Shown: one piece after another, positions 62,314-64,000 of the stretch | Layout of the letters: each line of letters begins with the position of its first letter | Position numbering within the stretch: position 1 is the first letter of the stretch | Assembly: GCA_002049455.2 (NCBI GenBank) | Contig: KV919040.1 | Location: 1 to 64,000, forward strand | From: Porphyra umbilicalis | Lineage: Eukaryota > Rhodophyta > Bangiophyceae > Bangiales > Bangiaceae | Length of the DNA stretch: 64,000 nucleotides | Direction: 5' to 3' | Made by a program: the position numbers and the translations under genes | The notes under the pieces: generated by a model | The model's database searches: none | What the model was told of the DNA's origin: nothing | Seen by the model: the letters and a program-made list of their open reading frames with translations, nothing else

Positions 62314-64000
62314 GACTGCGCGCGTTGGGAAATGAGCGAGAAAGTGAAGGGGGGGGGGGGGGGTTGGTGTCAACACCATTTGGCGAGGGGTGCGCCGGTG
62401 CCCTTTTTTTTTTCTGCCTGGTTTTGGAGTGCGGGGCGTCGCACCGAGCTGTTCACCCCTCTTACGCGGAGCAGCGGTGGCGTCCCCGCGTCCTTTCATG
62501 TCCACTACTAGACGCCGCCGCGTCCGCAGGCAAGCCCGACTCTGAATTGTCATTCAGCCGACGGCCCCTCCACGCCCTCGACTGCCGGCCGCCCGTTTGG
62601 CTGTCCCCGCCGTGGGCCCTCCCCCGCCGACCGCGGCTGCCCGTGCCCGCGGCGGGGCCCCCACCAGCCGCGCTTGTGGCGGCGGGCCACCCGCCACGCC
62701 CGCCACGCCCGCCACGCCCCATTCATGACCAACGGGCTTTTTTTTTGGACCGACATCACCGTCGGTGGCGCAACCGCATCCGCGCCACCGCCGCCGCGTC
62801 GCCCGCAAAGACAAACTCGCGTGTGAGCCCCCCACGATCGGTGGGGGTGGACGCCTCGTTGCTTTGGGCGCGTCGTGTCCTGGACGGGGCGGATGAGCTC
62901 CACCACGACGCGCGCGCCGGATCCGGTCGGCGCGCGTTGCCGTCGCTCGCAATGCCCGTGCGCTGCTGTTGTGTGTGCACGGGGGTGCCCGCCGCATTGG
63001 TGACGACGGCGCCGCTCAGCCCCCCAACGCCGTGCGGCCCCGCTGCCGCGCGTCGCTCATGGCGCAGGCCGCCGATGGAGAGGCCGTCAGACCCTCCATC
63101 GTACGGGGCGGCGGGCGGGGGCGGCGGCCGCCGCTCCGCCGCCCCCCGCGGCGGGCGCCGGCGTGCCGCAGCGGCGCGGCGTTGACGGCGCCGCCGCACG
63201 CCGCGCCGCGGCGCCCCGACGCGGGGCGGTCCGCCACGTGTCTGCGACGCGCGCGCGCGTGGCGCCCGGTCGCCGTCAAGCGCCCGTGCGGGGTCGCTTG
63301 GCACACCCGCCGCCGCCGCTGCTATCGCTGCCGCCGCTGCCGCCACTGTCGCTGCCGCCGCCGCGGCGGGCGCCGCCGGGCGGCAGCGACCGGCGGCGGC
63401 CGTCGGCGCCCGCCCACCCACCGCCACCGCCCGCTCGTGCCGCCGCGGCGGCGGCCGTCTCCGCGGCGGCCGTCGCCACGGCGGCCGGCGGTGCGCCGGC
63501 GGCGGGCACCTCTGGCGGCGGCGGCGCCCCCCCCCCTCGGCGGGGAACCCCCCCCCCCCCCCCCCCCCCCATCAACACGGCCGTCGCCGCCGCTCGCGCA
63601 GCGGCCCCGCGTGGGCGGCCGCCCGTCGCCACGGGTCGACCGGGCGGCACGGGCGGCGCGGCGGCGGCGCGCGGCACGCGCACGGCGGCGGCGGCCGCAG
63701 GCGACCCGCCGCCCCGCGCACGCTGCGCGGCGGGGCGCCTGCGCGGCGACGGGGGGCGCGGGGCCACCCCCCGCCGGCGGCTGGCGGCGGACCGCACGCG
63801 TGGGGGCGACGCGGGCGGCCGGCGCGGCGGTGGCTGCCGCCGCCACACCCCCGCCGCCGCCGCCGCCGCCGCCGACGGCGCGGCGGGCACGCACGCGGGC
63901 GGGGGGTGTTTGGGCCCCGCCGCGAACGGGGAGCGGCGCCGCCTTTGACGCGCCGCGGCCGCAGCGCCGCCGGCACCGCAGCGTTTGCCGCCGTTGCCGT
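62314..64000. other. Right-edge region, mostly low complexity
   Basis: Contains a G-run at 62350-62363, a T-run at 62405-62413, three cgccacgcc repeats at 62693-62718, a T-run at 62741-62749 and C-runs near 63550-63570. From 62900 on the DNA is rich in GCC/GGC repeats, open in several frames on both strands. Confidence 0.4.
62756..63427 (-). CDS. Doubtful Ala/Arg-rich ORF, possibly the 3' end of a gene
   Basis: The last ~110 codons have mixed composition (GGSDGLSIGGLRHERR, SGAVVTNAAGTPVHTQQQ, GLTREFVFAGDAAAVARMRL) and end at TGA 62756, which looks more protein-like than the flanking repeats. Upstream it fades into Ala/Arg-rich low complexity that is open in all frames, so start and frame are unsure, and the gene may run past the window. 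No domain recognised; may be chance. Confidence 0.25.
   Translation of the reverse strand: MAVGGRAPTAAAGRCRPAAPAAAAAATVAAAAAAIAAAAAGVPSDPARALDGDRAPRARASQTRGGPPRVGAPRRGVRRRRQRRAAAARRRPPRGAAERRPPPPPAAPYDGGSDGLSIGGLRHERRAAAGPHGVGGLSGAVVTNAAGTPVHTQQQRTGIASDGNARRPDPARASWWSSSAPSRTRRAQSNEASTPTDRGGLTREFVFAGDAAAVARMRLRHRR

Overview
This is a very GC-rich eukaryotic nuclear window of compact, intron-poor genes. Introns are short (about 170-330 bp) with GT(A/G)..AG borders. Mitochondrial proteins (glutamate dehydrogenase, MPP-beta), a putatively plastid HflX GTPase, nucleolar UTP12/WDR3, Rab7 and a Doa10/MARCH6 ligase mark it as a photosynthetic eukaryote. GC content, low intron load and abundant Plavaka-like and copia elements fit a bangialean red alga (Porphyra/Pyropia type). 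That placement is an inference; nothing in the window proves it.

Layout. 1-9200: a Plavaka-like (CACTA-related) DNA transposon. Two spliced genes diverge from a repeat-bearing intergenic region: an unknown minus-strand gene running off the left edge and a plus-strand transposase. An 80/81-bp triple tandem repeat follows. 10042-15722: a complete Ty1/copia retrotransposon with 468-bp LTRs and a TGGCG target duplication, with gag and pol in -1 relation across a slippery heptamer and eight in-frame TAG codons. It sits between two diverged copies of a ~258-bp tandem duplication. 17017-18690 (-): a secreted SnoaL-like, Cys-rich protein. 18691-22946: gene-poor, with strong hairpins and a foldback element. 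22947-26966: a giant alanine-rich coiled-coil protein. 28718-30361: glutamate dehydrogenase, convergent with MPP-beta (30809-32606, -), which is divergent from UTP12/WDR3 (33239-36728). Then a Rolling-stone/AIG1-like membrane protein (-), an F-box protein, an R3H protein, Rab7 (three exons), an expansin-like fragment, a bZIP factor (-), HflX, an unknown membrane protein (-), and the Doa10/MARCH6 ligase. The right edge holds low-complexity sequence with one doubtful minus ORF.

Host genes are mostly unrelated housekeeping functions (mitochondrial metabolism and import, ribosome biogenesis, vesicle traffic, ER quality control); no operon-like pathway is apparent. A recurring oddity is that at least eleven reading-frame breaks fall in or beside G/C homopolymers, nearly all equal to one missing base. 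This suggests homopolymer undercalling in the assembly, so several 'broken' genes are probably intact in the organism.

The most interesting signals are the copia gag-pol junction and its TAG-only nonsense codons, the unknown partner gene of the transposon, the Ala-rich rod protein, the perfect tandem hairpins near 19.8 kb, and the polyhistidine loop in the Doa10 homologue.
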